Positions 16,632 to 26,158 of a stretch of DNA of 64,000 nt are shown one piece after another. Position 1 is the first letter of the stretch; the number at the start of each line of letters is the position of its first letter. A model generated the notes under the pieces. The model was not told the origin of the DNA. It saw only the letters and a list, made by a program, of their open reading frames with translations, and ran no database searches. Source of the stretch: Frigoriglobus tundricola (GTDB lineage Bacteria; Planctomycetota; Planctomycetia; Gemmatales; Gemmataceae). The position numbers were made by a program, and so were the translations under genes. Where the stretch lies: positions 6,262,001 through 6,326,000 of the forward strand of contig NZ_CP053452.2 in assembly GCF_013128195.2 (NCBI RefSeq), given 5' to 3'.

Positions 16632-19600
16632 TCACGACAGCAGCAGTTCCAGGTCCTCGCGCTTCAGGTCGGTGATCAGGTTGCCGCCGCCGCCCAGGAT
16701 CGCGTCGGCCAGTTCCCGCTTGCTCTGCTGGAGCGCCAGCACCTTCTCCTCGACCGTGCCGCGGGCGATCAGCCGGTACGCGAACACCGGCTTGGTCTGG
16801 CCGATGCGGTGGCTGCGGTCGATCGCCTGCGCCTCCACCGCCGGGTTCCACCACGGGTCGAGCAGGAACACGTACTCGGCGGCCGTCAGGTTCAGGCCCA
16901 CGCCGCCCGCCTTCAGACTCACCAGGAACAACTTACAGTCGGGGTCCGTCTGGAACCGCTCGACGCGGGCCGCCCGGTCGCGCGTCCGGCCGTCGAGGTA
17001 CTCGTACGTGATTCCCGCGTCGTCGAGCCGTGACTTCACGATGCTGAGCAGGCTCGTGAACTGCGAGAAGACCAGCGCCTTGTGGCCGCTCTCGGCGAGT
17101 TCCGCGAGCTGCGGGAGCAGCACGTCCAGCTTCGCGCTCCCCTCCTTCAGGCGCTTCTTGTCCAGCAGTCCGGGGTGGCAGGCCGCCTGGCGCAGCCGCA
17201 ACAGGGCCTCCAGCACTTGAATCTTCGAGCGCCCCATGCCGACCGAATCCACCTTGGCCAGCAGCGACTGCCGGTAGTGCTCGCGCAGCTCATCGTAGAG
17301 CTTCCGCTGGTCCGCTTCGAGGTCGCAGTACACCGTCTGTTCGGTCTTGGCCGGCAGGTCCTTCGCCACCTGGTCCTTGGTGCGGCGCAGGATGAACGGG
17401 CGCAGCGCCTTCGCGAGGATCTCGCGGGTCTCGGCGTCCGGGTTGCGGACCGGCCCCGTGCCGACGAGGGCCGCCCGGCCGAGCATCCCGGGGTTCAGGA
17501 AGTCGAACAGCGTCCACAGCTCGCCGAGGTGGTTCTCGACCGGCGTGCCGCTGAGCGCGAGCCGGTGGTCGGCGTTGATGAGGCGCACCGCCTTGGCCGT
17601 TTCGGTGCTGGCGTTCTTGGCCGCCTGGGACTCGTCCAGCACGCAGGTGTCGAAGCGGAACGCGGCGAACACCGCGGCGTCGTTGCGGAGCGTGCCGTAA
17701 GTGGTCAGAACGATGTCGTAGTCCTTGAACGGCGGGGCCGTCTTCTCTCGCCCCACGCCGAAGTGGACGAGCACCTTCAGGTCCGGGGCGAAGCGGGCGG
17801 CCTCCTGCTTCCAGTTGAACACCAGCGACCGGGGCACGACCACCAGCGCCGGCCCCTTGCGCTTGCCGGCCAGGAGCGCGAGCACCTGAACGGTTTTCCC
17901 CAGCCCCATCTCGTCGGCCAGGCACCCGCCGAACCCGAAGGTGCGGAGGAACTGGAGCCAGCCCAGCCCCTCCCGCTGGTAGCCCCGCAGGTCGCCCTGG
18001 AACTTGGCGGGCGGGTCGGCCGGGGAGACGCCCTCGAACTGCTTCAGCCGGTCGCGGGCGCGGGCGAACTGCTTGTCGAACGTCACCTCCGGGCGCGACG
18101 ACAGGAGCGCGTCGAGCACCCCGACCTGGGCCTGTGAGAAGCGGACGTTGTCCCCCTCGACGGTGCCCATGCGGGTGAGCAGGCCGTACTTCTTGAGCCA
18201 GTCCTCCGGCACCATCCCGACGCTGCCGTCGTCGAGGGCGACGCTGGACTCGCCGCGGCTCAGCGCCGCGAGCAGCCGCGGGAACGGCACCGCGTGGCCG
18301 TCGAAGTTGGCGGTCGCCTTGAGGTCGAACCAGTCGTTCTCGCTGTGCACGTCCAGTTTGAAGTCGCTGACGTGGCGGTACAGCTTGCCCTCCGCCTCCA
18401 CTCGCCAGCCGGCGGCGGACAGCTCGCGCACGAGCCGCGGGAGCACGGTCGGCTTGATCTGGAGCCGCTGGCCGCCCTCGGACCAGCCCGGGCGCGCCGA
18501 GGCGGCTCAGGTGCTGCGCGGCGGCGGCTTCCGCGGCGGGGTCGCACGACGAACCGCTTGTCGTCGGCCAGGAAGACGCCCCGCCCGGCCGCGCCCGCGG
18601 GGATGACCTGGCCGGCGTAATCGAACGACAGGTCGGTGTTCAGCACCGCGTCGCCGTAGCGGTGCTTGGGCGCTTTGATCTTGAGGAGCGGCCGGGGCGG
18701 GACGGTTTCTTCGGTGTAGTGCAGCTCCGCGGGCAGGTCGAGCTTGGGCAGCCGGGGCATCTGGAGCAGCTGGCCGAGGAACTCCTGCGACTTGTTGACC
18801 GGAACGGCGATGGTGCCGGCGCGGCGCAGGATCGGCACCCACGGGAACGCGCCGGCGTCGTCCAGCCGGGAGAACCGGCCGTCCCAGAACACCAGCCCCG
18901 GCACGATGAGCGCCGGCTCGGTCAGCGCCATCGTCCGGTCGCCGCGCTTCAGGCCCCCCGCGAGCACCCACTTCTTTTTGGCCGCGTCGTGCGTGACACC
19001 GACACTCAACTGCCAGGGCGGGTCGAGATCGGGAACGGCGTCCTCCAGGACGACCGGCGGGTGCGGGTTGCGCTGGAGCTTCACGCGCCCGGACGCGGCG
19101 AGGAGCGGCAGGACGGAATCCAGGAGCAGCCCGGCGAGGCGGTAGCGCAGCACGCCGTAGCCGTACCCGTAGCTGGAGTAGTTGTTGTAATACCCGTAGT
19201 TGTCGCCGCGCTCGGCGCCGCCGAGGAGCGAGAGGAGCTGCCGGTCGGCCGGGTCGGTCAGCGCCTCGATCTGCGCCGGGCTCAGGGACTGCGCTTTGGG
19301 CTTGCCCCACTCGCCGTTTTTCTTGCGCTCCTGAATGTTGACTTCCAGCACCAGCTTCTTCGCGATGTCACTGGCCGGGGCGTCGGCGACATAGAGCAAC
19401 TGCCGCTCGGCCGTGCGCCGGGGGTCGGTCACCGGCGCCGGGGGTTGAACCTCGCGACTGAGGGCCGCGAGCTGGTTCTTCCAGTCGTTGCTCGGGGACC
19501 GCGCCGGCGGGGCAGTGGGGGGGGCGACGGGGAACCGGAACGGGGACGGATCAACGTAGTCGTCATCGACGTCCCCCGTGTCTTCGAGAACGAGCCGGAG

Positions 19601-19891
19601 CGGCCCGCTGACGCCGTTGGCGAACTTGCGCGTGTCGGCGGCCAGTACGGTTGCCCAGATGTGCCGGCACAACGTCCCGTGGTTACTCACGGTGGGGCAG
19701 GTGCAGTAGGCGTAAATCGTGCGCCCGTCGAGGTTCAGATCGACCTCGCACGTCTCGGTCCCCTCGACGGTCGCGAGCACCTGTCGGGAGTTGATTTCGT
19801 CCAGGAACACGGACCCGGAGCGGTAGTCCTCTTGTCCACGGTCGCGGACGGTCGCGGGGACTTGTGACGAGAGCCGCGCGGTGAGATTCAT
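16632..19891 (-). pseudogene. SWIM zinc finger - SNF2 family helicase, frameshifted
   Basis: The N-terminal part (19891 down to about 18545) has a SWIM zinc finger, C-T-C-P-x8-C-R-H (about residue 55-70), then the domain found before SNF2 cores. The C-terminal part (about 18500 down to 16632) carries a full SNF2 helicase: L-A-D-E-M-G-L-G-K-T, D-E-S-Q (box II), S-G-T-P-V-E-N, and S-L-K-A-G-G-V-G-L-N-L with W-W-N-P and R-x2-R-I-G-Q. The two parts are in different frames. The reading breaks at about 18541 and again near 18490; in the C-terminal frame a TGA lies at 18507-18509. Both halves are highly conserved, so the break is recent or is a sequencing error. Chromatin-remodeller-like ATPases of this class act on DNA. 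Confidence 0.8.
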
Positions 19892-20093
19892 GCCGACATT
19901 CTAAGAAACTGGTAAGGGGAAGTGAAACCCAAAGGCGCCCGTAACGGTGCGGCTCGCGCACGGGCCAGGATTTCATCTCCTCCCGTTACAGCAGCGCCGC
20001 AACCGCATCGATCGCGGCCCGCGCGAACCTCGGCGGTGGGGCGCCGGGTCGGGTTTGTGGAGAAGTCGCGGTTCCCACAGCGGCGGAAGCCGA

Positions 20094-20099
20094 TAAAAT
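20094..20099 (+). promoter_or_regulatory. Possible -10 element of the tRNA gene
   Basis: TAAAAT lies 10 bases before the tRNA gene in an otherwise GC-rich stretch. No good -35 hexamer is visible at the expected distance. Confidence 0.3.
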
Positions 20100-20109
20100 G
20101 CCGCCGCGG

Positions 20110-20181
20110 GGGTCTGAAGCTCAACGGTCGAGCAGGGCGCTCATAACGCCTTGGAAGTGGGTTCGACTCCCACCGGACCCA
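20110..20181 (+). tRNA. tRNA with CAT anticodon (Met or Ile2 type), atypical
   Basis: The cloverleaf can be drawn completely: acceptor GGGTCTG/CGGACCC, D stem GCTC/GAGC, anticodon stem GGGCG/CGCCT with loop CTCATAA (anticodon CAT), and T stem GTGGG/CCCAC with loop TTCGACT. No CCA is encoded. Position 8 is A rather than the near-universal T, and the D loop is one base short. It may therefore be a diverged copy or a gene altered by integration. An integrase remnant lies 110 bases downstream. Elongator Met, initiator and lysidine-modified Ile2 cannot be separated with certainty. Confidence 0.85.
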
Positions 20182-20290
20182 CTGGAAATTGTAGGGTTTT
20201 TCAGGCGAAAAGCCGCTTCTGATGGTGTGCGGGCTTGATCTAAAAAGTATCGCCGGGCAGCTCCGGGTATCACACTTCACCCCAAGAAAG

Positions 20291-20413
20291 TCACGTCTTC
20301 CCGCCCCGCTTCAGCTTCGCCACGTCGGCGACCATCTCCGCAGCGTCCGGCTTGTGGTAGTGCTTCGCCGTGAGCGCCGGCGTGCTGTGCCGTATGAGCG
20401 TCTGCGCCCGATG
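20291..20413 (-). pseudogene. Tyrosine recombinase (integrase) C-terminal remnant
   Basis: Reading minus from about 20413 to the TGA at 20293-20291 gives a peptide ending in L-I-R-H-S-T-P-A-L-T-A-K-H-Y-H-K-P and a short charged tail. This is the C-terminal box of phage-type integrases: the R-H-S segment, then the catalytic Tyr about ten residues on. Sequence further upstream in this frame no longer resembles an integrase, and there is no start. Together with the tRNA next to it, this marks the scar of an integrated element. It is too short to be listed as an open reading frame. Confidence 0.7.
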
Positions 20414-20682
20414 CGCGGCCAACGGAATCGGACGCTGGACCGGTTCGTGATGAAGGGGTGGTCAGGACCGTGGGGAGGACGTCATAAGTGGGCGAAGAAT
20501 AGGTGAAAGGGCTCGGCGGTCAATTCGATCGGCCATAGATCAGAATCGTCACCGGTTCGCCCGACCGGTGACTCTCCATCTCCCGCTCCTCTTCCGTAAT
20601 CCGAGACGTCGTTCCCGGCCGCTCGCGCACTGTTTGCGCGCCGAGCGCGTCGGTCTTTTTCAACCGACGAGGTGTTGTTTCG
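20294..20682. other. 389-base region with integrase remnant and no intact gene
   Basis: Apart from the integrase remnant at its left end, no coding signal is seen. The right end (about 20560-20682) is presumably the promoter region of the DUF1559 gene. Confidence 0.4.
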
Positions 20683-21492
20683 ATGCGCCGCGGGTTCTCG
20701 ATGATCGAGGTCCTTGTCGCCCTCGCGATCGTCGCACTGACCGTCAGCTTGTTGCTCCCGGGCGTGCAAAAGGTGCGCGAATCGGCCGCGTGTCTCCGGT
20801 GTGCGAATAACCTGAAACAGCTCGGGCTCGCGCTCCATACGCACCACGACCAGTACGCCCGCTTCCCGTCGGGTGGCACGCTCTGGAACGTGCCCCCGAC
20901 GTATCTGTCCGGTACCCCGGCCCTCGCCCCGGTCCAGAACGCCGGCTGGGGGTTCCAGTTGCTGCCGCTCATCGACCGGGCCGACCTCTATGGGAGCCCG
21001 GCCCTCGTGGTGCCGACTCCTGTCACCCTGTACTTCTGCCCCAGCCGCCGCGCGCCCCTGGCACCCGCGGACCGCGGCCTGATCGACTACGCGTCGGCCA
21101 CGGGGCCGGGCGGTGGCGCGACCGAGACGGGGCCGTACTACGGGGTGATCGCGCGCAACCCGAATCGGGTGACCGGCGCCGATGTGACCGACGGGCTCTC
21201 CAACACGTTCGTCATCGGTGAGAAGGGGCTGGACCCGGCCAAGTACCTCACCGGGTGCTGGTACGACGACACCGGCGCGATGGCCGGTTGGGACAACGAC
21301 ATCGTTTGCGTCACGGCCCTCGGCCTCGCTCGTGACAGCGCCGAGAGCGTCGCGTACCGGTTCGGGTCCGCACACCCGAGCGGGATGAACGCGGTTTGGG
21401 GTGACGGTTCGGTCCGGGCGATCCGTTACACGATCACGCCGGCGGTATTAACCGCCCTCGGCGACCGCCGCGACGGGGCGGTTGTGAATTGA
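20683..21492 (+). CDS. DUF1559 type II secretion pseudopilin-like protein
   Basis: 269 residues with a classic type IV pilin/pseudopilin N-terminus: G-F-S-M-I-E-V-L-V-A-L-A-I-V-A-L at residues 4-19, with the prepilin-peptidase cleavage after G4 and E at +5. The DUF1559 (SBP_bac_10-like) core follows: R-C-A-N-N-L-K-Q-L-G-L-A-L-H, G-W-G-F-Q-L-L-P, T-D-G-L-S-N-T-F-V-I-G-E-K, and near the end H-P-S-G-M-N-A-V-W-G-D-G-S-V-R. These proteins are hugely expanded in planctomycetes and are probably exported by a type II-like system; individual roles are unknown. Confidence 0.93.
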   Translation: MRRGFSMIEVLVALAIVALTVSLLLPGVQKVRESAACLRCANNLKQLGLALHTHHDQYARFPSGGTLWNVPPTYLSGTPALAPVQNAGWGFQLLPLIDRADLYGSPALVVPTPVTLYFCPSRRAPLAPADRGLIDYASATGPGGGATETGPYYGVIARNPNRVTGADVTDGLSNTFVIGEKGLDPAKYLTGCWYDDTGAMAGWDNDIVCVTALGLARDSAESVAYRFGSAHPSGMNAVWGDGSVRAIRYTITPAVLTALGDRRDGAVVN

Positions 21493-21617
21493 GGCGGATC
21501 GCCGCGCGGGCGTCGCGGGCTGCCGCTTTGCGCGAACGGCCCGCCTCGTCTGTAGCTCCTCCCATCGCAGACGAACGCGCACGCCCGCACGGGTCGAGCG
21601 CGGCCGTCAGCGGGATG

Positions 21618-22340
21618 TCACTTCGCCTTTTCGCTTTTCGGCTTTTCGATCGTGAACTTGTCGAACGTGGCGTGCCCGAACTGGTAGGTCGAGTGCGAGA
21701 CAAACACGCCGACGGTGAGTTCGTCGGGAATGCCCATATCGAGATTGGCGAACGGGTTGTTCGGCTCCGACCACTTCTCGCCGTCGACGCTGTTCGACAT
21801 CGTGACGACTTTGCCCCTGCGAATGAGCCGCAGGAAAGGCAATTTGCCGTCTTCAACGGAGCCCATCATGCCGGAGGCCCCGCCGTTGGGGAAGTTGGCT
21901 TCGAGCCCCACCCACCGCCGGAGGTCGGTGCCAACGGCCCCGCCGGCGAACTGATCGTAGCTCTGGTTCAGGTAGTAGCGCAGAGTGGTGTTGGCGCCGT
22001 GAATGTACAGCCCGGCGCTGGTTGACGGCGCCCCGTGATCGACCTTCGCATCCTTCCGGGGGGTGGCGGCCTCCAGAACCTGCACGGTGATCTCGAAGTC
22101 GCCTTTGACGGGGCGGCCCGTCCGCGGCACGGCGATGGGCTCCTCCCACCACCCGTAATGATTGGGTTTACCGACGGTCGAGCGCACCGTGAGTTGCTTG
22201 CCCTTGAGTTCGAACTCCCCGCCGCCGTCGGTCGTGCCCCAGTACTTCGCGAGCCGTTCCTTTTCGGTCGGCGGCGGGGCCGGGGCGGCGACCACGGCGG
22301 CGGCGGAAGCGAGTGCGAGAACCGTTGCGGTGCGGAGCAT
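21618..22340 (-). CDS. Exported DUF1349/LamG-like carbohydrate-binding-fold protein
   Basis: 240 residues from the ATG at 22340. A signal peptide (about 1-20, ending V-V-A-A-P) is followed by a beta-rich domain that looks like the concanavalin-type fold of DUF1349/DUF1080 proteins (K-G-D-F-E-I-T-V-Q-V, S-A-G-L-Y-I-H, G-L-E-A-N-F, F-L-R-L-I-R-R-G-K-V-V-T-M-S-N-S-V-D-G-E-K-W). Secreted or periplasmic; binding of sugars is possible but not shown. Confidence 0.7.
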   Translation of the reverse strand: MLRTATVLALASAAAVVAAPAPPPTEKERLAKYWGTTDGGGEFELKGKQLTVRSTVGKPNHYGWWEEPIAVPRTGRPVKGDFEITVQVLEAATPRKDAKVDHGAPSTSAGLYIHGANTTLRYYLNQSYDQFAGGAVGTDLRRWVGLEANFPNGGASGMMGSVEDGKLPFLRLIRRGKVVTMSNSVDGEKWSEPNNPFANLDMGIPDELTVGVFVSHSTYQFGHATFDKFTIEKPKSEKAK

Positions 22341-22392
22341 GAGTGCGGTCCCTTGTGACGGGAATTCGACACCGGATCGCGCCGGTTCCGCC

Positions 22393-23027
22393 TCAAACGA
22401 CCGGCGCTCCAAGCGCCGCGAACAAAGCCCGTATCGTGTCGCCGGATGCTTTGTCCGCGGGGCACGTGAACGCGCCGCGTTCGAGCCGGAAGCCGGCCCA
22501 GTTGTCGCGCTTCAGGAGCGCAAGAGCCCCAGGATGATACACCAATTCGGCGCGCCAATTCACGACAAAATCGGCACGTACGAAAGAATTGATCCAGCCC
22601 ATCGACTTCCGGTGCCGCCCGATCACGCGGACGCGGTCGAATCGCTCCGGCGCGCCTGACAGCACCAGGTGGGCGCGCCACAAATCCGCGAGGTACACCT
22701 TTGAGTTCGGCTTGAAGAGTCGGGTGCCGTGGCGCGTCTCCGCGCCACCGGTGCCGAACGGGCGTGATCCGATGACGTTACCGGCGAGGCACCACACCGG
22801 ACCGTCGAGCTGAACCAGCCACGTCGGCGGAGCGGTCTTCTCCAACTCGCTCAGCCGCTCGCGCCCCGTGGCCGAACTTTCCTCTGTTGCGGCGAGCTGG
22901 ATTTTGAGCCGTACGATCTCCGCGCGCGGATCGTCCCGATCGGCCAGCCAGCGGCGTAAACTCGCTTCGCGGTCAGGTCCTCCGGCTGCGCCATGATCGC
23001 AGTGAGAAACGCTTTCTCCTCGGACAC
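22393..23027 (-). pseudogene. TIGR02996-domain protein, frameshifted
   Basis: Starts at GTG 23027 with V-S-E-E-K-A-F-L-T-A-I, the opening of the TIGR02996 planctomycete domain, which normally continues to Y-A-D-W-L-A-D-R-x-D-P-R-A-E. The reading Y-A-(shift)-W-L-A-D-R-D-D-P-R-A-E-I-V-R-L-K needs one extra base near 22951: GC where GAC is expected. After that the frame is open to the stop at 22393, with a C-terminal region of unknown function. It lies 15 bases downstream of a DUF1501 gene, so it was probably its operon partner. Confidence 0.75.
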
Positions 23028-23042
23028 GGCGCGGCCCCGATT

Positions 23043-24368
23043 TTAGTACAGCTTGTCCACCGGGAGGACGCCGCCGGGCAGGATCGGGTTCGGCCGGTTC
23101 GACACGTCGTACACCATCGCGTGCGGGTCGAGGCCCAGGTTCTTGTACACCGACGCCAGCACGCCGGCGTAGGGGACCGGGTCGTCCTTGGCCTCGGCCG
23201 CGGCGCTGTCCGTGCTGCCGATCACCTGGCCGGTCCTCATGCCGCCGCCGGACATCAGCGCGAAGTTCACCCGCGCCCAGTGGTCGCGGCCGGCGTCCTT
23301 GTTGATCTTCGGCGTGCGGCCGAACTCGCCCCACACGCACACCGTCACGTCCCCGTCCAGCCCGCGGGCGTAAACGTCTTCGACCAGCGCGGAGATGCCC
23401 GTGTCGAACAGCGGCAGGTGGTCCTTCAGGTAGCGGAAGTTGCCCCCGTGCGTGTCCCAGAAGCCGTAGGCGACCGTGACGACGCGGCACCCGGCCTCGA
23501 CCAGCCGCCGGGCCATCAGCAGCTGGTCGTTCCACATCGGGGCGCCGTCGCCCAGGTGCTTCGGGGAGCCCTTGCCGTACCGCTCGCGGGTGCGCGCGGG
23601 CTCCTTCGTCACGTCGAGCGCCTCGACCAGCTTGCTCGACGTGAGGACGTCGAACGCGCGGTCGTGGAACGTGTCGGCGCTGACGGCGTTCGTGTGCCCG
23701 GCGGCCCTGCGGAACGCGTCCATCTGCTCCAGGAGCGCCTTGCGGTTCTGGAGTTCGGCCGGCGTGACGGCGAGGTTCTTCATCACCGCCAGTTCGTCGC
23801 CGTCGACCTTCGCCGGGGCCGCCGAGCGGCCCAGGTTCGCGGGGCCGGGCGAGTTGTACGGCTTGTGCTGCATCGTCGGCGACAGGTCGACGAAGGCGGG
23901 CACGGTGGGGTCGGTTTGCCCCTGCACCCGGGCGACCACGCTGCCGAAGTGCGGCTTGTTCTCGCGCTTGGCGGCGTCCATCGTGGTGCCGGTCATACTC
24001 TGCCACGAGCTGTGCTCGTCGCGCTGGCCGACGAGCGAGCGGATGACGGCGAGTTTGTCGGCGCACTGCGCGAGCTTCGGCAGGTGCTCGCCGAACTGGA
24101 TGCCGGTCACGTTGGTCGGGATGGGCTTGAACTCGCCCTTGAGTTCGGCCGGGCCGTTGGGTTTCAGGTCGAACGTGTCCTGGTGGGCCATGCCGCCCGA
24201 CAGGTACACCATGATGACCGATTTGTGCGACTTCTTCCCGCCGGCCGCTTCCGCCCGCAGCAGTTGGGGCAGCGTGAGGCCGCCGACACCCAGGGCGCCG
24301 ACCTTGAGGAACGAGCGCCGCGATACGCCGTCGCAGTAGCGTGCGTGGGGACCGAAGACGGTGAGCAT
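23043..24368 (-). CDS. DUF1501 family (sulfatase-like) protein
   Basis: 441 residues from the ATG at 24368; frame open upstream, no better start. A Tat signal (S-R-R-S-F-L-K-V-G-A-L-G-V-G-G-L, about 18-35) precedes the DUF1501 core: Y-L-S-G-G-M-A-H-Q-D-T-F-D, V-W-G-E-F-G-R-T-P, and R-D-H-W-A-R-V-N-F at the metal-site position. It ends in V-D-K-L-Y. It is a paralogue of the protein at 6997-8451 but is not next to a DUF1553 gene here. Confidence 0.9.
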   Translation of the reverse strand: MLTVFGPHARYCDGVSRRSFLKVGALGVGGLTLPQLLRAEAAGGKKSHKSVIMVYLSGGMAHQDTFDLKPNGPAELKGEFKPIPTNVTGIQFGEHLPKLAQCADKLAVIRSLVGQRDEHSSWQSMTGTTMDAAKRENKPHFGSVVARVQGQTDPTVPAFVDLSPTMQHKPYNSPGPANLGRSAAPAKVDGDELAVMKNLAVTPAELQNRKALLEQMDAFRRAAGHTNAVSADTFHDRAFDVLTSSKLVEALDVTKEPARTRERYGKGSPKHLGDGAPMWNDQLLMARRLVEAGCRVVTVAYGFWDTHGGNFRYLKDHLPLFDTGISALVEDVYARGLDGDVTVCVWGEFGRTPKINKDAGRDHWARVNFALMSGGGMRTGQVIGSTDSAAAEAKDDPVPYAGVLASVYKNLGLDPHAMVYDVSNRPNPILPGGVLPVDKLY

Positions 24369-24843
24369 CGGACGAACTCCGTTGAAGCTCGCAACTGTCG
24401 CCGCAGAAAAGCGGGGGGATTCACGGCGACTCAACGAGCGGAGCAGGAAGGCGGGTGGGCGCGAGGGAGGGCAGAAGAGAGTGTAGCCTGAAGCCAAAGT
24501 TCGTGCAACACCCGGCCTGGAATCGCGCGAGGTGAATTCCGGAGGCACGAAGAGCCACAGATGACGCAGCCAACGCAGATGAAGACGAAAACCTCTTCAT
24601 CTGATCGACGTTTTGTGCGTAACCTGCGGCTCGGGCGGCCTCGGCACCGGTCACAGGCATGCGAAACGTGTGTCCGCCACCGCGTCTGAATCGTGTTTGA
24701 GCGCGAGCGGATTTGCCTTCTCCGCAGGGCGTCGTGGGAATACGGTTGGGAGAGGGGGCGTGCCAATCGTAGCAACGGATCGGGTGCCGGGCGCGGCCGA
24801 TTGGTACACAAGCACGGGACCGTCAGAAGCGGGGAGGTGGACC
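24369..24843. other. 475-base region between divergent genes with a dispersed repeat
   Basis: No supported gene. A short dispersed repeat beginning GAGCCACAGATGACGCAG lies at 24552-24600; copies occur at 29932 and 61645. The right end, just before 24844, is the promoter region of the nikR-like gene. Confidence 0.5.
24552..24600. repeat. Dispersed GCCACAGATGACGC repeat, copy 1
   Basis: GAGCCACAGATGACGCAG followed by an A-rich tail. The same head is found at 29932 and 61645, each time in a gap between genes. The copies are short and without inverted ends. Confidence 0.55.
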
Positions 24844-25302
24844 GTGTCGGAACTCGTTCGGTTTTCGGTGTCGCTGGAGTCCGATCTGCTCGAACGCTTC
24901 GACGCGTTCTGTGAGGCGGGCAAGTTCGCCACCCGTAGTGAAGCCGTGCGGCAACTGATCCGCGAGCGGCTGACCACCCACGCGATTACCGCCGACGCCG
25001 CCAACGTGGCTGCCAGCCTGACGCTGGTCTACGACCACCACAAGACCCGGCTGACGGACCGGATGCTCGACGTGCAGCACGCGCACTCCCAGTGGGTCGT
25101 GTCGAGCATGCACGTTCACCTGACTCACGACCTGTGCATGGAAGTGATCGTGTTGCGCGGGCCGGCGGCGGACCTTCAATCACTGGCCGCCGAACTCAGC
25201 GGGATGAAGGGCATTCACCAGGCCCAACTGGTCATCATCCGCGCCGACGAGTCGGGCACCCCGCACCACCACGGAGACGGCCCCCATTCCCACACCCACT
25301 GA
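24844..25302 (+). CDS. nikR: Nickel-responsive transcriptional regulator NikR
   Basis: 152 residues from GTG 24844, preceded by a GGAGG site. The N-terminus is a ribbon-helix-helix DNA-binding domain (residues 1-45; R-F-S-V-S-L, R-S-E-A-V-R-Q-L-I-R). The ACT-like C-terminal domain has the nickel site: H79, H90, H92 and C98 in Q-H-A-H and M-H-V-H-L-T-H-D-L-C, each offset by 3 from E. coli H76/H87/H89/C95. A His-rich tail (H-H-H...H-S-H-T-H) may add metal affinity. No nickel transporter gene is next to it, so its targets are elsewhere. Confidence 0.92.
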   Translation: MSELVRFSVSLESDLLERFDAFCEAGKFATRSEAVRQLIRERLTTHAITADAANVAASLTLVYDHHKTRLTDRMLDVQHAHSQWVVSSMHVHLTHDLCMEVIVLRGPAADLQSLAAELSGMKGIHQAQLVIIRADESGTPHHHGDGPHSHTH

Positions 25303-25607
25303 CGGGGCGATGCCGAGCTTGTGCCCATCGTGCGCGAACGTACGGGAGGTACGCACGCCGCGTTCGTGCTTCTGGCTCTGCGAATTGTCCCGAACGAACG
25401 ATGACTTTCCCAAGTACCCGCCACAACCCGTGGTGCGGTGCGCCGGGTACCGGCCGAGAAGCGGTCCGGGGCCCGACGAGTCGCACGGTGCCGAATCGCG
25501 GGGGTGAGCTGCTTCCCGGGGCCGCGGCCGTCTCGGCCGCACCGCGGAGAGCGGCCGGGACGGCCGCGGCCCCAGGGAAAGGCACTTCACGAGATCCCGC
25601 GGCCCGG
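25303..25607. other. 305-base region dominated by a long hairpin
   Basis: No gene. It contains the 25510-25584 inverted repeat. Convergent transcription from both sides makes a terminator role plausible. Confidence 0.5.
25510..25584. repeat. Imperfect 30-base inverted repeat (hairpin)
   Basis: The arms GGGGCCGCGGCCGTC... and ...GACGGCCGCGGCCCC are nearly complementary over about 30 bases, with a 10-base loop (25541-25550). It lies between nikR and a minus-strand gene. Confidence 0.7.
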
Positions 25608-25991
25608 CTATTTGGCCGGGTGCGCGACGGCCGTCAGGAGGACCGCACCGTCCTTGCCGGCCTCGGCGTACACCACCGCGACCGTCTGGCCCGTGACCAG
25701 ATCCTTCGCGTCGGCTTCGCGCTGCGTCAGGACCGTTTTGTCACCGCGCTTTTGCGGCGCGAGGACCGCCACTTTGCTCGTACCCGTCACCTTGAGGACG
25801 AGCGTCTTCTGGAACTTCCCGTCCGCGCCGCGCGGCTTCACCGACAGCGACTCTTTATCCGCCTTATCGACAAGGCCCGTGGCGGTGAGCAGCGCGGGTA
25901 GGTCGTCGGCCGCCTTCTTATCCTGAGCGGACGCGACCGCGGCGAGGGCGATCAGCAGGGCGAACGATCCGAGAGCGCGAACGAGACGCAT
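25608..25991 (-). CDS. Exported protein of unknown function
   Basis: 127 residues with a signal peptide (1-22, cleaved after A-S-A). The mature part is beta-rich and lysine-rich, with K-T-L-V-L-K-V-T-G and V-T-G-Q-T-V-A-V-V-Y-A. No family is recognised. The start at 25991 is an ATG. It faces nikR across the hairpin at 25510-25584. Confidence 0.75.
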   Translation of the reverse strand: MRLVRALGSFALLIALAAVASAQDKKAADDLPALLTATGLVDKADKESLSVKPRGADGKFQKTLVLKVTGTSKVAVLAPQKRGDKTVLTQREADAKDLVTGQTVAVVYAEAGKDGAVLLTAVAHPAK

Positions 25992-26158
25992 GGACGGTCC
26001 TCGTGGGGTGACGGGCGCGGTTATCGTAGCCCGCCGGTGGCGCGCGGGCCATGTGGCGCCGCCGACCGCCGCCCACCGGCCCGATGTCGGTGCCGGTTTG
26101 TAGAATGTCCCGCCCTGACTTCCCGGCCGCGCACGTCACACAACCGAGGGTTCCCCCG

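Noticed and set aside
25092-25901. 269-codon frame overlapping nikR and the exported protein
   Set aside because: Spans two real genes in wrong frames and a hairpin; no domain.
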